A DNA stretch of 64,000 nucleotides from Bog-756 sp963829235. Its GTDB lineage: Bacteria; Actinomycetota; Acidimicrobiia; Acidimicrobiales; RAAP-2. This document shows positions 41,824 through 51,072 of this stretch, in pieces (within the stretch, counting starts at the first letter, position 1; the number at the start of each line of letters is the position of its first letter). The notes beneath the pieces are model-generated. The model was not told the DNA's origin. It saw only the letters and a program-made list of their open reading frames with translations, and made no database searches. Position numbers and translations under genes: made by a program. Location: positions 1 to 64,000 of the forward strand of contig CAWHIF010000003.1 in assembly GCA_963829235.1 (NCBI GenBank). The letters run 5' to 3'.

Positions 41824-43443
41824 ATGACGCCCCCCACGACGCCCCCCACGCCCCCCACGAAGCCCACCGCGGCGCCCCCCACCTCGCACGAACGCCGTTG
41901 GATGATGCTGCCGGTGCTCTGCCTCTCGGTCTTCCTGGTCGTGGTGGACAACACCATCGTCAACGTGGCCCTGCCCACCCTCAGCCGCGACCTCGGGGCG
42001 TCGACCACCTCGCTGCAGTGGATCGTCGACGCCTACAGCCTGGCCTTCTCGGGGCTGCTCCTGGCCGGGGGCGGGATCGGGGACCGGCTGGGGCGCAAGG
42101 GGGTGATGCAGGTCGGGCTGGTCTTCTTCGGGATCTTCTCCGCCGCCGCGGCGGCCAGCCATGCCACCGGCACCCTGATCGCGGCGCGGGCGCTGATGGG
42201 TGTGGCCGCCGCCTTCATCTTCCCGGCCACGCTGGCCATCCTGACGACCGTGTTCACCGACCACAGCGAGCGGCAGAAGGCGCTCGGCATCTGGGGGGCG
42301 ACCTCGGGGATCGCGGTGGCCTTCGGACCGATCACGGGTGGGGCCCTGCTCGAGCACTTCTGGTACGGATCCATCTTCCTCGTGAACGTCCCGATCGTGG
42401 TCGTCACCCTCATCGGCAGTCACCTCCTGATCCCGAAGCTCGAGGCCGAGAAGCGCCACCGCTTCGACACCCGGGGTGTGCTCATCTCGACGGCCGGCGT
42501 GACCCTGCTGGTACTGGCCATCATCGAGGGCCCACAGTGGGGGTGGGCCTCGGTCGGCACGCTGGCCTGCTTCGTCGCCGCGGCCGCGCTGCTCACCGTG
42601 TTCGCCCTCGTGGAGCTCCGGACGGAGAAGCCGCTCCTCGACGTGCGCGTCTTCACCATCCCCCGCTTCAGTGGCGGGGCGGTGTCCATCGCCGTGGCCT
42701 TCTTCTGCCTCTTCGGCTTCATCTTCCTCGTGACCCAGTACTTCCAGTTCGTCAAGGGTTACTCGGCCCTGTCGGCCGGCGTGCACACCCTGCCCTTCGC
42801 CATCGTGGCCGCCATCGTCACGCCCATCGCCGCGGTGGTGGCACTCAAGGTGGGGTCGCGGCTCGTGGTCGGCATCGGGCTGCTGCTGATGGGAGCCGGG
42901 CTGGTCACTGCGGGCCTGACCTCGAAACCCGACACCGCCTTCTTCGGCCCCATCATCGTGGACATGGTGCTGCTGGCCCTCGGGCTCTCCTCGATCACGG
43001 CGCCGGCCACCGAGGCGGTGATGGGCTCGTTGGCAGCCGACCAGTTCGGCGCCGGCGCGGCCGTCAACAACACCACCCGCGAGCTCGGCGGAACCTTGGG
43101 GGTGGCCGTGCTGGGCTCCGTCTTCGCCTCGGCCTACGCCCCGAGGATCATCCGGGCCTTCGGCCCCTATCCCATCCCGGCCGGGCCCAAGCAGGAAGCC
43201 CACCAGGCCATGGCCGCGGCACTGGCCATCGTCCATCACGCCCCCGCCGCGGTCCAGCCCCTGCTACGGGCGTCGGCCTTCTCCGCCTTCGGCGCCGGGT
43301 TCAAGGTGGCCTGCCTGGTCGGCGCCGGTGTGGCCGTCATCGGCGCCCTCTACGCCTTCGCCTCCCTGCCCGGCCGGAGCGCGCCCGGCGACGACGCGGT
43401 GCCCGAGCCGGCCGTCACCGTCAACGCCACCGTCGACGCCTGA
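41824..43443 (+). CDS. DHA2-type MFS multidrug transporter
   Basis: A 539-residue, 14-helix EmrB/QacA-type proton antiporter. Marks are LCLSVFLVVVDNTIVNVALPTL (motif D1), GGGIGDRLGRKGVMQVGL (motif A), and LGIWGATSGIAVAFGPITGGALLEHFWYGSIFLVNVP (motif C). ATG 41824 has aaggag 6 bases upstream. The first 20 residues are Thr/Pro-rich, from cccccacg repeats. It is probably an efflux pump under control of the divergent TetR; the substrate is unknown. Confidence 0.93.
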   Translation: MTPPTTPPTPPTKPTAAPPTSHERRWMMLPVLCLSVFLVVVDNTIVNVALPTLSRDLGASTTSLQWIVDAYSLAFSGLLLAGGGIGDRLGRKGVMQVGLVFFGIFSAAAAASHATGTLIAARALMGVAAAFIFPATLAILTTVFTDHSERQKALGIWGATSGIAVAFGPITGGALLEHFWYGSIFLVNVPIVVVTLIGSHLLIPKLEAEKRHRFDTRGVLISTAGVTLLVLAIIEGPQWGWASVGTLACFVAAAALLTVFALVELRTEKPLLDVRVFTIPRFSGGAVSIAVAFFCLFGFIFLVTQYFQFVKGYSALSAGVHTLPFAIVAAIVTPIAAVVALKVGSRLVVGIGLLLMGAGLVTAGLTSKPDTAFFGPIIVDMVLLALGLSSITAPATEAVMGSLAADQFGAGAAVNNTTRELGGTLGVAVLGSVFASAYAPRIIRAFGPYPIPAGPKQEAHQAMAAALAIVHHAPAAVQPLLRASAFSAFGAGFKVACLVGAGVAVIGALYAFASLPGRSAPGDDAVPEPAVTVNATVDA

Positions 43444-43600
43444 GACAGGCAGTCGACCCCTGAGACAGGCAGTCAAACCCTGAGACAGGCAGTCAAACCC
43501 TCAGCACGCAGGTCACGCCTGAGACGGGCAAGGACGCAAACGCCTGCAACCGGCGGTTGACGCCTGAAACAGACAGTCACACCTGAGACAAACGCTGCCG
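43441..43600 (+). repeat. 20-bp tandem repeat starting at the stop codon
   Basis: tgagacaggcagtcgacccc (43441-43460) is followed by two near-identical 20-base units and then degenerate copies. Each unit begins with TGA, and the first TGA is the stop of the MFS gene. Confidence 0.9.
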
Positions 43601-43672
43601 CTGGAGACGACTTGAGACTCATGCCCGAGGCGGACGCCGACTCACCCTGACGGCACGGCCCGGAGCCGCCGA

Positions 43673-44320
43673 TCAGTCGAACGCGGGAGGTACGTCCCGG
43701 GTGCGCTTCAACTCGAAGAAGCCCGGGGTGCCGGTCACGGCCAGCACGCCGTCCCACAGCACGCCGGCGGCCTCACCTTTCGGCGCCGGTGTCACCACCG
43801 GGCCGAAGAAGGCCCGGCCCCCGAAGGTGATGACCGGCGTGCCCACCTCGTTGCCGACCTGGTCCATGCCGGCGCGGTGGGACTTCTTTATGGCGTCGTC
43901 GAATTCGTCGCTGTCGGCGGCGTCGGCCAGCGAGGTGGGCAACCCGACCTCGGTCAGTGCCTCCTCGTAGGTGGCGCGGTCCTTCGGCTTCTGCTCGAGA
44001 TGGATGCGGTTGCCGAGAGCGGTGTAGAGCGGGCCGAGCACCTCGGGGCCGGCCGACTGCTCGGCGGCCATGCACACCCGCACCGGACCCCACGCCTCGG
44101 CCAGGCGCTTGCGGTACTCCTCGGGCAGGTCCTCCTTGTCCGAGTTGAGGTAGGCCAACGACATGATGTGCCACCGCACCTCCACCGGGCGCACCTCGGT
44201 CACGTTGAGGATCCAGCGCGAGGTGATCCAGGCCCAGGGGCACAGGGGGTCGAACCAGAAGTCGGCCGCCGGCGTCGTGGTCGTCTCGGGGGTTGCTTCG
44301 AGTGTTCGGGTATCGGTCAC
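43673..44320 (-). CDS. Mycothiol-dependent nitroreductase-like DsbA-fold protein
   Basis: A 215-residue thioredoxin-fold protein closely like Mycobacterium Rv2466c: ADFWFDPLCPWAWITSRWIL, EVRWHIMSLAYLN, LPEEYRKRLAEAWGPVRVCMAAEQ, SHRAGMDQVGNEVGTPVI and a C-terminal FFELKRTRDVPPAFD. The active-site motif is CPWA rather than the CPWC of Rv2466c, so only the first cysteine remains. This suggests a monothiol mechanism that relies on mycothiol. It is a soluble cytoplasmic enzyme and a single gene. Confidence 0.92.
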   Translation of the reverse strand: MTDTRTLEATPETTTTPAADFWFDPLCPWAWITSRWILNVTEVRPVEVRWHIMSLAYLNSDKEDLPEEYRKRLAEAWGPVRVCMAAEQSAGPEVLGPLYTALGNRIHLEQKPKDRATYEEALTEVGLPTSLADAADSDEFDDAIKKSHRAGMDQVGNEVGTPVITFGGRAFFGPVVTPAPKGEAAGVLWDGVLAVTGTPGFFELKRTRDVPPAFD

Positions 44321-44429
44321 GGCGCTCCTCGGCGGTCAATCGGCAGTTTCGAGCTGGTCACGGGCCGGACGCGAAGAGCGCACCCGGCACTACGCACAAC
44401 GTCGACCGTCGCCGTCCTCTTCCCCCCGT

Positions 44430-44597
44430 TCCCCCACGGGCCGGCCCACGGACCGGCAACGGTGCCCCAACGGGCCGACCCACGGACCGGCCCACGGACC
44501 GGCAACGGTGCCCCAACGGGCCGATCCACGGACCGGCCACGGACCGGCAACGGACCGGCAACGGACCGGCAACGGGCCGGCCACGGACCGGAACTAG
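44430..44597. repeat. Tandem repeat abutting a stop codon
   Basis: cacggaccggcaacggtgcc and cggaccggcaa units repeat up to the stop of the amidohydrolase (44594-44596). Confidence 0.85.
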
Positions 44598-45469
44598 TCC
44601 AGACCGAGGACCCGCAGGGCGTTGGTCCGGAGGAACTTGGGCCAGACCTCGTCCTTGAACCCGACGGCCGGGAGCTCGCCCATGATCCGCTCGAAGGAGA
44701 GGCCCATCGGGAAGTAGCCGGCGTAGATGATCTTGTCGGCCCCGCGGGTGTTGGCGTAGTCGATGATGGCCTGCGGGTAGTACTTGGGGGCGAAGGCACT
44801 GGTGGAGTAGTGCAGGCCGGGCCACTTGAGCATGAGCTTCACGGCCAGGTCGGTCCACGGCTCGCACCCGTGCCTGGTCACGAAGACCAGCTCGGGGAAG
44901 TCGAACATGACCTCGTCGATGAGCTCCACGTGCTGACAGGCGGCCTTGAGGCGCGGCCCGGGAATGCCCGCGCAGCAGAAGATCGGGATCCCGAGCTCGA
45001 CGCACTTGGCGTAGAGCGGGTACATCTTCTTGTCGTTGATGGGGACCTGGGGGAAGGTGCCGGCGGGGAAGACGCCGACGGCGCGGATACCGAAGGTCTC
45101 GTACTGGTCGACGAGGCGCCTGATCCCGACCATGCCGTCGTTGGGGTCGGCGTTGGCACAGGGAATGAACCGGTCGGGGAAGCGCTTGAGGGCATCGGCG
45201 CCCACACCGTCCGGGTCGTCCACCCCCACCATGGACATCTCCACGCCCCACAGGTCCATCTCGCGCAGGGTCACCCCCACCGGGTCGGCCGAGCCCTCGA
45301 GCTCCTTGCCCGGGACGCCCTTGAAGATGTACTCGACCGGGAACTCGAACTGCTCCTTGGACTCGACGTCCTTGGTCTGGCGGGTGATGAAGCGGTAGGC
45401 CTGTTTCATGTCCGCGTGCGGGAACCCCACCATGGTGTCCACCACGCCCACGTCCTTCGGCATGACCAT
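44594..45469 (-). CDS. Amidohydrolase-2 family metal-dependent hydrolase
   Basis: A 291-residue TIM-barrel hydrolase of the Amidohydro_2 group: VVDTMVGFPHADMKQAYRFI at the start, EMSMVGVDDPDGVG, IGIRRLVDQYETFGIRAVG-type core sequence, LVFVTRHGCEPWTDLAVKL (His ligand) and DKIIYAGYFPMGLSFERIM near the end. The N-terminal HxH metal motif is replaced by DTMVG, as in many members of unknown activity. ATG 45469 is used. Its position upstream of the ABC ATPase, on the same strand, gives no functional hint. Confidence 0.85.
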   Translation of the reverse strand: MVMPKDVGVVDTMVGFPHADMKQAYRFITRQTKDVESKEQFEFPVEYIFKGVPGKELEGSADPVGVTLREMDLWGVEMSMVGVDDPDGVGADALKRFPDRFIPCANADPNDGMVGIRRLVDQYETFGIRAVGVFPAGTFPQVPINDKKMYPLYAKCVELGIPIFCCAGIPGPRLKAACQHVELIDEVMFDFPELVFVTRHGCEPWTDLAVKLMLKWPGLHYSTSAFAPKYYPQAIIDYANTRGADKIIYAGYFPMGLSFERIMGELPAVGFKDEVWPKFLRTNALRVLGLD

Positions 45470-45543
45470 GTCGGTTGCCGTCCTCTCCGGACCGCGCGAA
45501 GCCGTCCGGGTCGGAGCGGTGGCGCAGCGGTTCGGCGCGGATG

Positions 45544-46410
45544 CTATCCGTTGGCCTGCCAGGCCTCCACCGACCCGGCCTCCACCGAGCCGGCCTCCAC
45601 CGACCCGGCCTCCGGAGGCCCGGCCGACCGGGCCGTCCACCGGCCGTCGCGTCGCTCCACCACCACGGGCACACCGAAGGCGGCGGAGACCGCCTCCCCG
45701 GTGAGGACGTCGGCCACCGGCCCCGATCCGACCAGCGCCGCCCCGCGCAGCAGGGCGGCATGGGTCACCCCGGGCGGGATCTCCTCCAGGTGGTGGGTGA
45801 CCAGCACCAGCGGAGGGACGGCCGGGTCGGCGGCCAGGTCGGCCAGATGGGCCAGCAGCCGCTCCCTGGCCCCGAGGTCGAGCCCGGCCGCGGGTTCGTC
45901 CATCAACAGCAGTTCGGGGTCGGCCATCAGGGCCCGGGCCAGCAGGACCTGTTGGCGCTCGCCCTCGGACAGCAGGCCGAAGGGCCGCTCGGCGAAGACC
46001 CGTCCGCCGAAGCCGGCCCGGTCGAGCAGCGTGCGGGCCTGGTCGCGGTCCTCGTCGGTGTACTCGTGCCACCAGGTCTCCAACGCCGCGTGGCGACCGG
46101 TCAGCACCACGTCGAGGGCGGCCAGCTCGGGCCGCAGGGTCCGGCCCACCGACGCGCTGACCACGGCGATGCGGGTGCGCAGCTCGCGCATGTCCACCTG
46201 CCCCAGCTGCTGGCCGAGGATGGCCACCTTCCCGCGGGTGGGCCACAGCGACGACCCGACCACCTTCAGCAGCGTGGTCTTGCCCGAGCCGTTCGGGCCC
46301 AGCAGGGCCCACCGCTCCCCCGCCCCCACCGACCAGGTGATGTCGTCGAGGAGCGGGGTGCCGCCACGCACCACGGACACGTGCTCGAGCCGGATCACCT
46401 CCGTGTTCAT
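45544..46410 (-). CDS. ABC transporter ATP-binding protein
   Basis: A 288-residue ATPase of the ModF/YlmA-like stand-alone type: Walker A GPNGSGKTTLLK at residues 39-50, Q-loop region, signature LSEGERQQVLLARALM, Walker B LLLMDEPAAGLDL and the switch VTHHLEEI. No permease gene adjoins. The C-terminal 20 residues are EAGSV repeats made by a 15-base DNA repeat (about 45565-45620). It is probably a soluble ATPase, of unknown partner. Confidence 0.92.
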   Translation of the reverse strand: MNTEVIRLEHVSVVRGGTPLLDDITWSVGAGERWALLGPNGSGKTTLLKVVGSSLWPTRGKVAILGQQLGQVDMRELRTRIAVVSASVGRTLRPELAALDVVLTGRHAALETWWHEYTDEDRDQARTLLDRAGFGGRVFAERPFGLLSEGERQQVLLARALMADPELLLMDEPAAGLDLGARERLLAHLADLAADPAVPPLVLVTHHLEEIPPGVTHAALLRGAALVGSGPVADVLTGEAVSAAFGVPVVVERRDGRWTARSAGPPEAGSVEAGSVEAGSVEAWQANG

Positions 46411-46529
46411 GGCCGCTCCGGACTGAGGACGGGCTTCGACGGTCGGCGCCAGGATAACCGGCAGGGCTGAACGGACGGGATCTCCGGCAGCCGTGGCCCC
46501 GGGTGGATCACGCCACTACATTCGCCGCT

Positions 46530-47144
46530 ATGACCGTGCGCCAGGCCGACCTCGTCCTCTTCGACCTGGGCGGGGTCATCATCGAGCTCAAAGGGGTGGG
46601 GGTGATGCAGGAACTGGCCGGCATCGAGAGCGAGGAGGAGATCTGGCACCGGTGGCTGACCAGCCCGTGGGTGCGACGGTTCGAGAGCGGCCGGTGCTCG
46701 GCCGACGAGTTCTCCGACGGCGTGGTCACCGAGTGGGGGCTGCCCATCTCGGCCGAGCAGTTCATGCACGCCTTCCGGCAGTGGCCCACCGGTCCCTTCC
46801 CGGGGGCGTCGGAGCTGCTGGCCGAGGTCCGGGGCACGGTTCCCATCGGCTGCCTCAGCAACACCAACACCACCCACTGGGAGTACCAGGTGGCCAGCTG
46901 GCCCATCCTGGAACTGTTCGACTACCGGTTCCTCTCCTTCGACCTCGGCCTGGTGAAGCCCGACCCCGCCCTCTTCGAGACGGTGGCCGAACGGCTGCCC
47001 GTGCCCCGTGAACGGGTGCTGTTCCTCGACGACAACGCCATGAACGCCGAGGCCGCCCGCTCGGCCGGGTTTCTGGCCGGGCACGTGCGCGGGGTCGACG
47101 AGGCCAGAGAGGTCCTCGTGCAGATGGGGGTGGTCGGGGCCTGA
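46530..47144 (+). CDS. HAD-superfamily hydrolase
   Basis: A 204-residue haloacid dehalogenase-like phosphatase: motif I DLVLFDLGGVIIELKG, motif II IGCLSNTNTTHW, motif III region LGLVKPDPALFETVAERL, and motif IV VLFLDDNAMNAEAARSAGF. The first Asp of motif I is present but the second (DxD) is replaced by Gly, as in the GGV subgroup that includes YihX-type sugar phosphatases. ATG 46530 begins directly at the domain. It is divergent from the ABC ATPase. Confidence 0.92.
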   Translation: MTVRQADLVLFDLGGVIIELKGVGVMQELAGIESEEEIWHRWLTSPWVRRFESGRCSADEFSDGVVTEWGLPISAEQFMHAFRQWPTGPFPGASELLAEVRGTVPIGCLSNTNTTHWEYQVASWPILELFDYRFLSFDLGLVKPDPALFETVAERLPVPRERVLFLDDNAMNAEAARSAGFLAGHVRGVDEAREVLVQMGVVGA

Positions 47145-47150
47145 CTGAGA

Positions 47151-48680
47151 TCAGTGCGGGACGACGGGCGGCGCCCCGCCGGGGGTGATGGCGGCGATGC
47201 CGGCCGGGTGGGCCGTGTAGGAGGAGCCGATGCCGGTGACCAGCGCGTCGCCCACCGTGGCCACGCCCGACCAGATGGGGCCCGGGACCTTGACCGTGGT
47301 GACGAGCGCACCGGTGGCCGCGTCGCGGACCAGGAGGATGTCGCCGACGATGGCCGGACCGTTGAAGGTCATGCCCCCGGCGACGGTGGTGGGCGCGAAG
47401 GAGGCGGCCGTGTCGGCCTGCCAGGCGATGGCGCCGGTGGCGGCGTCGAAGGCGTCCACGCTCGGCTCCTGGGTGGCCGTGTCCCGGGGGTCGGACGGGT
47501 CGCACAGGATCTGGCTGTCCTTCTCGAAGTGGCCGAAATCGCCCGAGGGCGGTGGAGCCGTACACCCGCTGCCCGTCGTAGGCGGTGGTGGCGATGAACC
47601 CGCCGGAGAACCCGCCGAAGACGACGTTGGTGGCCCACACCAGGTGGCCGGTGGCCGGGTCCAGCGAGTAGTAGGTCCCGTCCTTGCCGCCCACGCCGAG
47701 GAAGGTGGCCGTCCCCCGGGCGTGTGACACCGGCGTTGGGCGTGGCCCCGAAGTCCCAGTCGCAGGCGGTGGAGGGCGAGGGGCGGGCGGTAGACCCAGG
47801 CCAGCTTGCCGGTGTCGACGTGCACGGCAATGACGGCCTCGGACAGGGGCCCGACGTTGGAGAAGTCGCAGTCGGCGGTGTCGAACACGACGAGCCCGAG
47901 AGCGGGCAGCACGGTGCCCGACGACCACACGCTTCCGCACCCGTCGTTGAGCACCCGGCCGGCCGCGTCCACGTCGGTCTGGAGCTCCCACACCGGCTTG
48001 CCGGTGTCGAGGTCGGCGGCGGCCACGTAGCCGCGCTCGCCGTTCTGCCCGTCGACGTCCACGCCGAAGAGCACCTTGTCGCCCACCACCACCGGCGAGG
48101 AGAAGATGCGGGTGCCGTCCTTGTCGGGGTCGGGTGGACGCCCGGGCCGGCCGGTGTAGTCGTGGCGCCAGTAGAGCGCGCCGGTGGCGGCGTCGAGGGC
48201 GTAGAGCGTGTAGCCGCCGGCGAAGATGACCAGATCGGGACGCGTGCCGCTCCCCGACTGGTACCAGGCCGACGAGGTGACCAGCCCACCGTCCGAGGTG
48301 GCGTCCCGCGGCTGCTGGCCCGGGTACGGGGTCACCGCGTCCTGCGGGCTCAGCCTGTACTTCCAGCGCACGGCCCCCGTCTCGAGATCGAGGGCATAGA
48401 AGGTGTCGTCCCACGAGCCGGCGTAGACGGTGCCGTCGACCACCGTCGGGGTGGCCGTGACCACATCGCCGGTGGGGAAGAACCAGGCCACCTTGAGGCG
48501 CTTGGCCGTCGACTCGGTCAGCGTGGTCCGGCCGTGGAAGGTGTGCTGGGCGTCGTGGCCGTAGGTGGGCCAGTCCCACGGGCCGGCGGCGACGGGGACC
48601 GACTGCACCACCGGGGCGGTCGACGGTCCCGAGCTGCAGCCGGCCAGGACGGCGGCCGCCACCAGCCCGCAGGCCAGCAC
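47151..48680 (-). CDS. PQQ-type beta-propeller lipoprotein, three frameshifts
   Basis: The N-terminal part reads as a lipoprotein (LVAAAVLAGCSS) followed by PQQ-enzyme-like blades: WDWPTYGHDAQHTFHGRT, AGSWDDTFYALDLETGAVRWKY, and GGYTLYALDAATGALYWRHD. The middle must be read in other frames (ACDWDFGATPNAG, then ARGTATFLGVGGKDGTYYSL and VVFGGFSGGFIATTAYDGQ) before returning to GDFGHFEKDSQILCDPSD. The breaks are at about 47780, 47735 and 47545, next to C or G runs. A fourth near the start is possible, since an ATG at 48720 lies out of frame. The intact protein would be a secreted quinoprotein-like propeller of about 520 residues. Confidence 0.75.
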   Translation of the reverse strand: MLACGLVAAAVLAGCSSGPSTAPVVQSVPVAAGPWDWPTYGHDAQHTFHGRTTLTESTAKRLKVAWFFPTGDVVTATPTVVDGTVYAGSWDDTFYALDLETGAVRWKYRLSPQDAVTPYPGQQPRDATSDGGLVTSSAWYQSGSGTRPDLVIFAGGYTLYALDAATGALYWRHDYTGRPGRPPDPDKDGTRIFSSPVVVGDKVLFGVDVDGQNGERGYVAAADLDTGKPVWELQTDVDAAGRVLNDGCGSVWSSGTVLPALGLVVFDTADCDFSNVGPLSEAVIAVHVDTGKLAWVYRPPLALHRLRLGLRGHAQRRCHTPGGRPPSSAWAARTGPTTRWTRPPATWCGPPTSSSAGSPAGSSPPPPTTGSGCTAPPPSGDFGHFEKDSQILCDPSDPRDTATQEPSVDAFDAATGAIAWQADTAASFAPTTVAGGMTFNGPAIVGDILLVRDAATGALVTTVKVPGPIWSGVATVGDALVTGIGSSYTAHPAGIAAITPGGAPPVVPH

Positions 48681-48747
48681 GCCGCCAGACGCCGGCGCCG
48701 GCCGGCACCGTCGCCTTCATGTGCCCCCGGTCCACGTGCGGGCGCGG

Positions 48748-50115
48748 TCAGCCGAAGCCGGCCGTGGCCGGGGCGTCCGATGTGGGCCCGGCGTCGGGAG
48801 CCGGGTTCTCCGACGGTCCCGACAGGGGCTTGGTGATCTTGCCCGTCGGGTACGGGCAGACCTGGTGGGCGGGCACGCACACGGTCACGCTGGTCGGGAA
48901 GTCGAAGCCGGTGGCGATGGCCACCGGCGCCGACGGTTGGCCGTCGGTGAAGGTGACCTTCATCACCCGTCCCCCGTAGTTGGCCGGCCCGCATCCGGTC
49001 AGGGGCCCCGAACAGGTGACGTGGATGTCGATGAAGTACAGCGTCCCGTCGGGGGCGAAGGCCATGCCGAACGGGTTGTACTGGTTCGGGTTCTTGCCCA
49101 GCTCGGCGATGGTCGTGCCCGGCACCGAGCCCCGTCCCGGCTCGGGTTGGCCGGTGCCGGTGAACCACTGGATGGACGGGTTCCCGATGTAGCTGCTGAC
49201 GGCGAAGCAGTTGCAGGTCGGGTCCTTGGCGATGCCGGCCGGGAACTGCAGCCCCTTCACGAAGGTCGACAGCTGGACCTTGCTCCGCGGGTAGATCCCG
49301 CCCGGGCAGTCGGAGGCACTGGCCGGCATCGACGAGGCGGCGAAGCGGAGCACGCTCTGGGTGCCGACGTTCGGGACGAGGAGGTCGCCGTTGTCGGCCA
49401 GGGCCATCATCCCGGGCTGGGCCAGCCCGCCGGTGCCGTCGGTGTGGTGGGGGCCGGTCCCACCCGCCGTCGGCCCGTAGACGATGCAGTAGCTCGTGTA
49501 GTGCGGCGCGAACCACTCCACCAGCCTCCCGCTGCTGGGCGAGGGGAACTGGCCCTGGGCCGTGGCGATGTCGTTGCCGAACACGTTGCCCGCCTTGTCG
49601 ACGGCGCACCCGGTGTAGGTCTGGTTGTTGTTGAACACGCCGTTGGCCGTGGGGGGCGAATCACTGCCGATGGTCTGGCCCGGCATCTTGAACGGGCCGG
49701 GGACGTACAGGGTCTGCCCGCTGAACGAGCCGTTGGGCTCGTCGAGCTCCTCGCCGTCGGCCGGTTGCTTGTAGGGCTTGGCGCTCCCGAGGTTGTGCTG
49801 GGCCGGCAGGGTCGGGTCGTAGCCCACGACGAAGCGGCCGTCGGGCAGCAGGCACATCTGCCCGTTCGGGTCCCAGGGCGGGGCGAGCTGGCCCTGGGTG
49901 CCCGAGGGCATGGACAAGAAGTCCTCCTCCTCGTTCTGGTCCCAGTACACCAGGTAGCCCGACGTTGGTGCCTTGCCCCCGGCCACCAGCGCCACGCTGC
50001 TGTTGGTGGCCGTCGACGAGGTCGTCGGCGACGAAGACGAAGACGAGCACGCGGCCACCAGCACGCCGCCGAAGCCGACGGCGGCCAGCACCGTCAGAAT
50101 CCCCCTGATTCGCAC
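48748..50115 (-). CDS. Secreted NHL/SMP-30-like beta-propeller lipoprotein
   Basis: A 455-residue protein with signal peptide and lipobox LVAACSSSSSS, then a Ser/Thr linker. The mature part has propeller-style repeats with GQMCLLPDGRFVVGYDP, GMMALADNGDLLVPNVGTQSVLRF and GMAFAPDGTLYFIDIHVTC, and many cysteines that may form disulfides outside the cell. It is adjacent to the PQQ-like propeller on the same strand, so the two may act together in a cell-surface oxidation or binding task; substrate unknown. Confidence 0.8.
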   Translation of the reverse strand: MRIRGILTVLAAVGFGGVLVAACSSSSSSPTTSSTATNSSVALVAGGKAPTSGYLVYWDQNEEEDFLSMPSGTQGQLAPPWDPNGQMCLLPDGRFVVGYDPTLPAQHNLGSAKPYKQPADGEELDEPNGSFSGQTLYVPGPFKMPGQTIGSDSPPTANGVFNNNQTYTGCAVDKAGNVFGNDIATAQGQFPSPSSGRLVEWFAPHYTSYCIVYGPTAGGTGPHHTDGTGGLAQPGMMALADNGDLLVPNVGTQSVLRFAASSMPASASDCPGGIYPRSKVQLSTFVKGLQFPAGIAKDPTCNCFAVSSYIGNPSIQWFTGTGQPEPGRGSVPGTTIAELGKNPNQYNPFGMAFAPDGTLYFIDIHVTCSGPLTGCGPANYGGRVMKVTFTDGQPSAPVAIATGFDFPTSVTVCVPAHQVCPYPTGKITKPLSGPSENPAPDAGPTSDAPATAGFG

Positions 50116-50255
50116 TGTTCCCCCACCTCTCGGTCAAGCCGGACCCAGCCCGTCGTCATAGTAGAAGACGGGCCGGTACCGCGCCCGGTACCCCGCCGGC
50201 GGTGGCCACGAGAGGGCCACGGCCGCGCCACGACAGCGCCCGTTACATTTGGACC

Positions 50256-51063
50256 GTGATACGAGTCCATCGACCTCCCAACCGGTACGACGGCAAGGTG
50301 GCCGTGGTCACCGGCGCCTCCTCGGGCATCGGGCGCGGCCTGGCCCTGACCCTGGCCGACCGGGGCGCGTCGGTCATCGGCCTGGCCCGCCGGCGCACCC
50401 TGCTCGAGGAACTGGCCCCACAGCTGGTGCAGCGCTCACCCGACAGCACCACCGAGGTGTGCGACGTGGGCGACGCCGACGGGTTCCGCGCCACGCTGGC
50501 CCGACTGGAGGATGAGCGCGGCGGCATCGACATCCTGATCAACAACGCCGGTGTCGACCTCATGCTGGCCGTGCCCGGCGGCGACCTGGACACCGTGCGC
50601 GAGGTGTTCGACGTCAACTTCTTCGCCACCGTGGCCGGGACGCTGGCCGTGCTGCCGGGCATGGCCGAGCGCGGCTCGGGCATCGTGGTCAACGTGTCCT
50701 CCGACTCGGCCCGTGCCCCCGAGCCGGGCCAGGGCGCCTACGCGGCGTCGAAGGCCGCCCTGTCCGCCTTCTCGGAGTCGGTGGCCCACGAGATGGCCCA
50801 CCGCGGTGTGTCGATCCACGTCCTTTACCCGGGCTGGGTGCCCACGGCCATGGGGCTGCCGGGCGACGGGGACGGCGGGCTCGCTGCCGCCCAGGATGGT
50901 CCGCCGGACGGTGGAGCAGGTGGCCACGTTGGTGGCCGACCGGATGGGGGGACCGCGGATCGACATCAACGCGGCCCGGTTACCGTTGCTGGCGCCGATG
51001 GCCCGCACGCTGGCCCCCGTCACCTACCAGAAGGCCATGCGCCGCTTCGCCACCACCGGATAG
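50256..51063 (+). CDS. Short-chain dehydrogenase/reductase, frameshifted
   Basis: A classical SDR: cofactor loop VAVVTGASSGIGRGLALTL, NNAG in DILINNAGVDLM, catalytic Ser in VVNVSSDSA and Y-x-x-x-K in GAYAASKAAL. From GTG 50256 the frame is open to about residue 205, then must shift near 50875 to continue as SLPPRMVRRTVEQVATLVAD and reach the stop at 51061-51063 (MRRFATTG). The break lies in gacggggacggcggg, a G-rich run. The corrected length of about 268 residues is normal. The substrate is unknown. Confidence 0.85.
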
Positions 51064-51072
51064 CCTGCGGGC

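Noticed and set aside
41095..43239. 714-codon minus-strand frame opposite the MFS transporter
   Set aside because: Composition is His/Gly/Arg-rich with no fold, while the plus strand encodes all MFS motifs.
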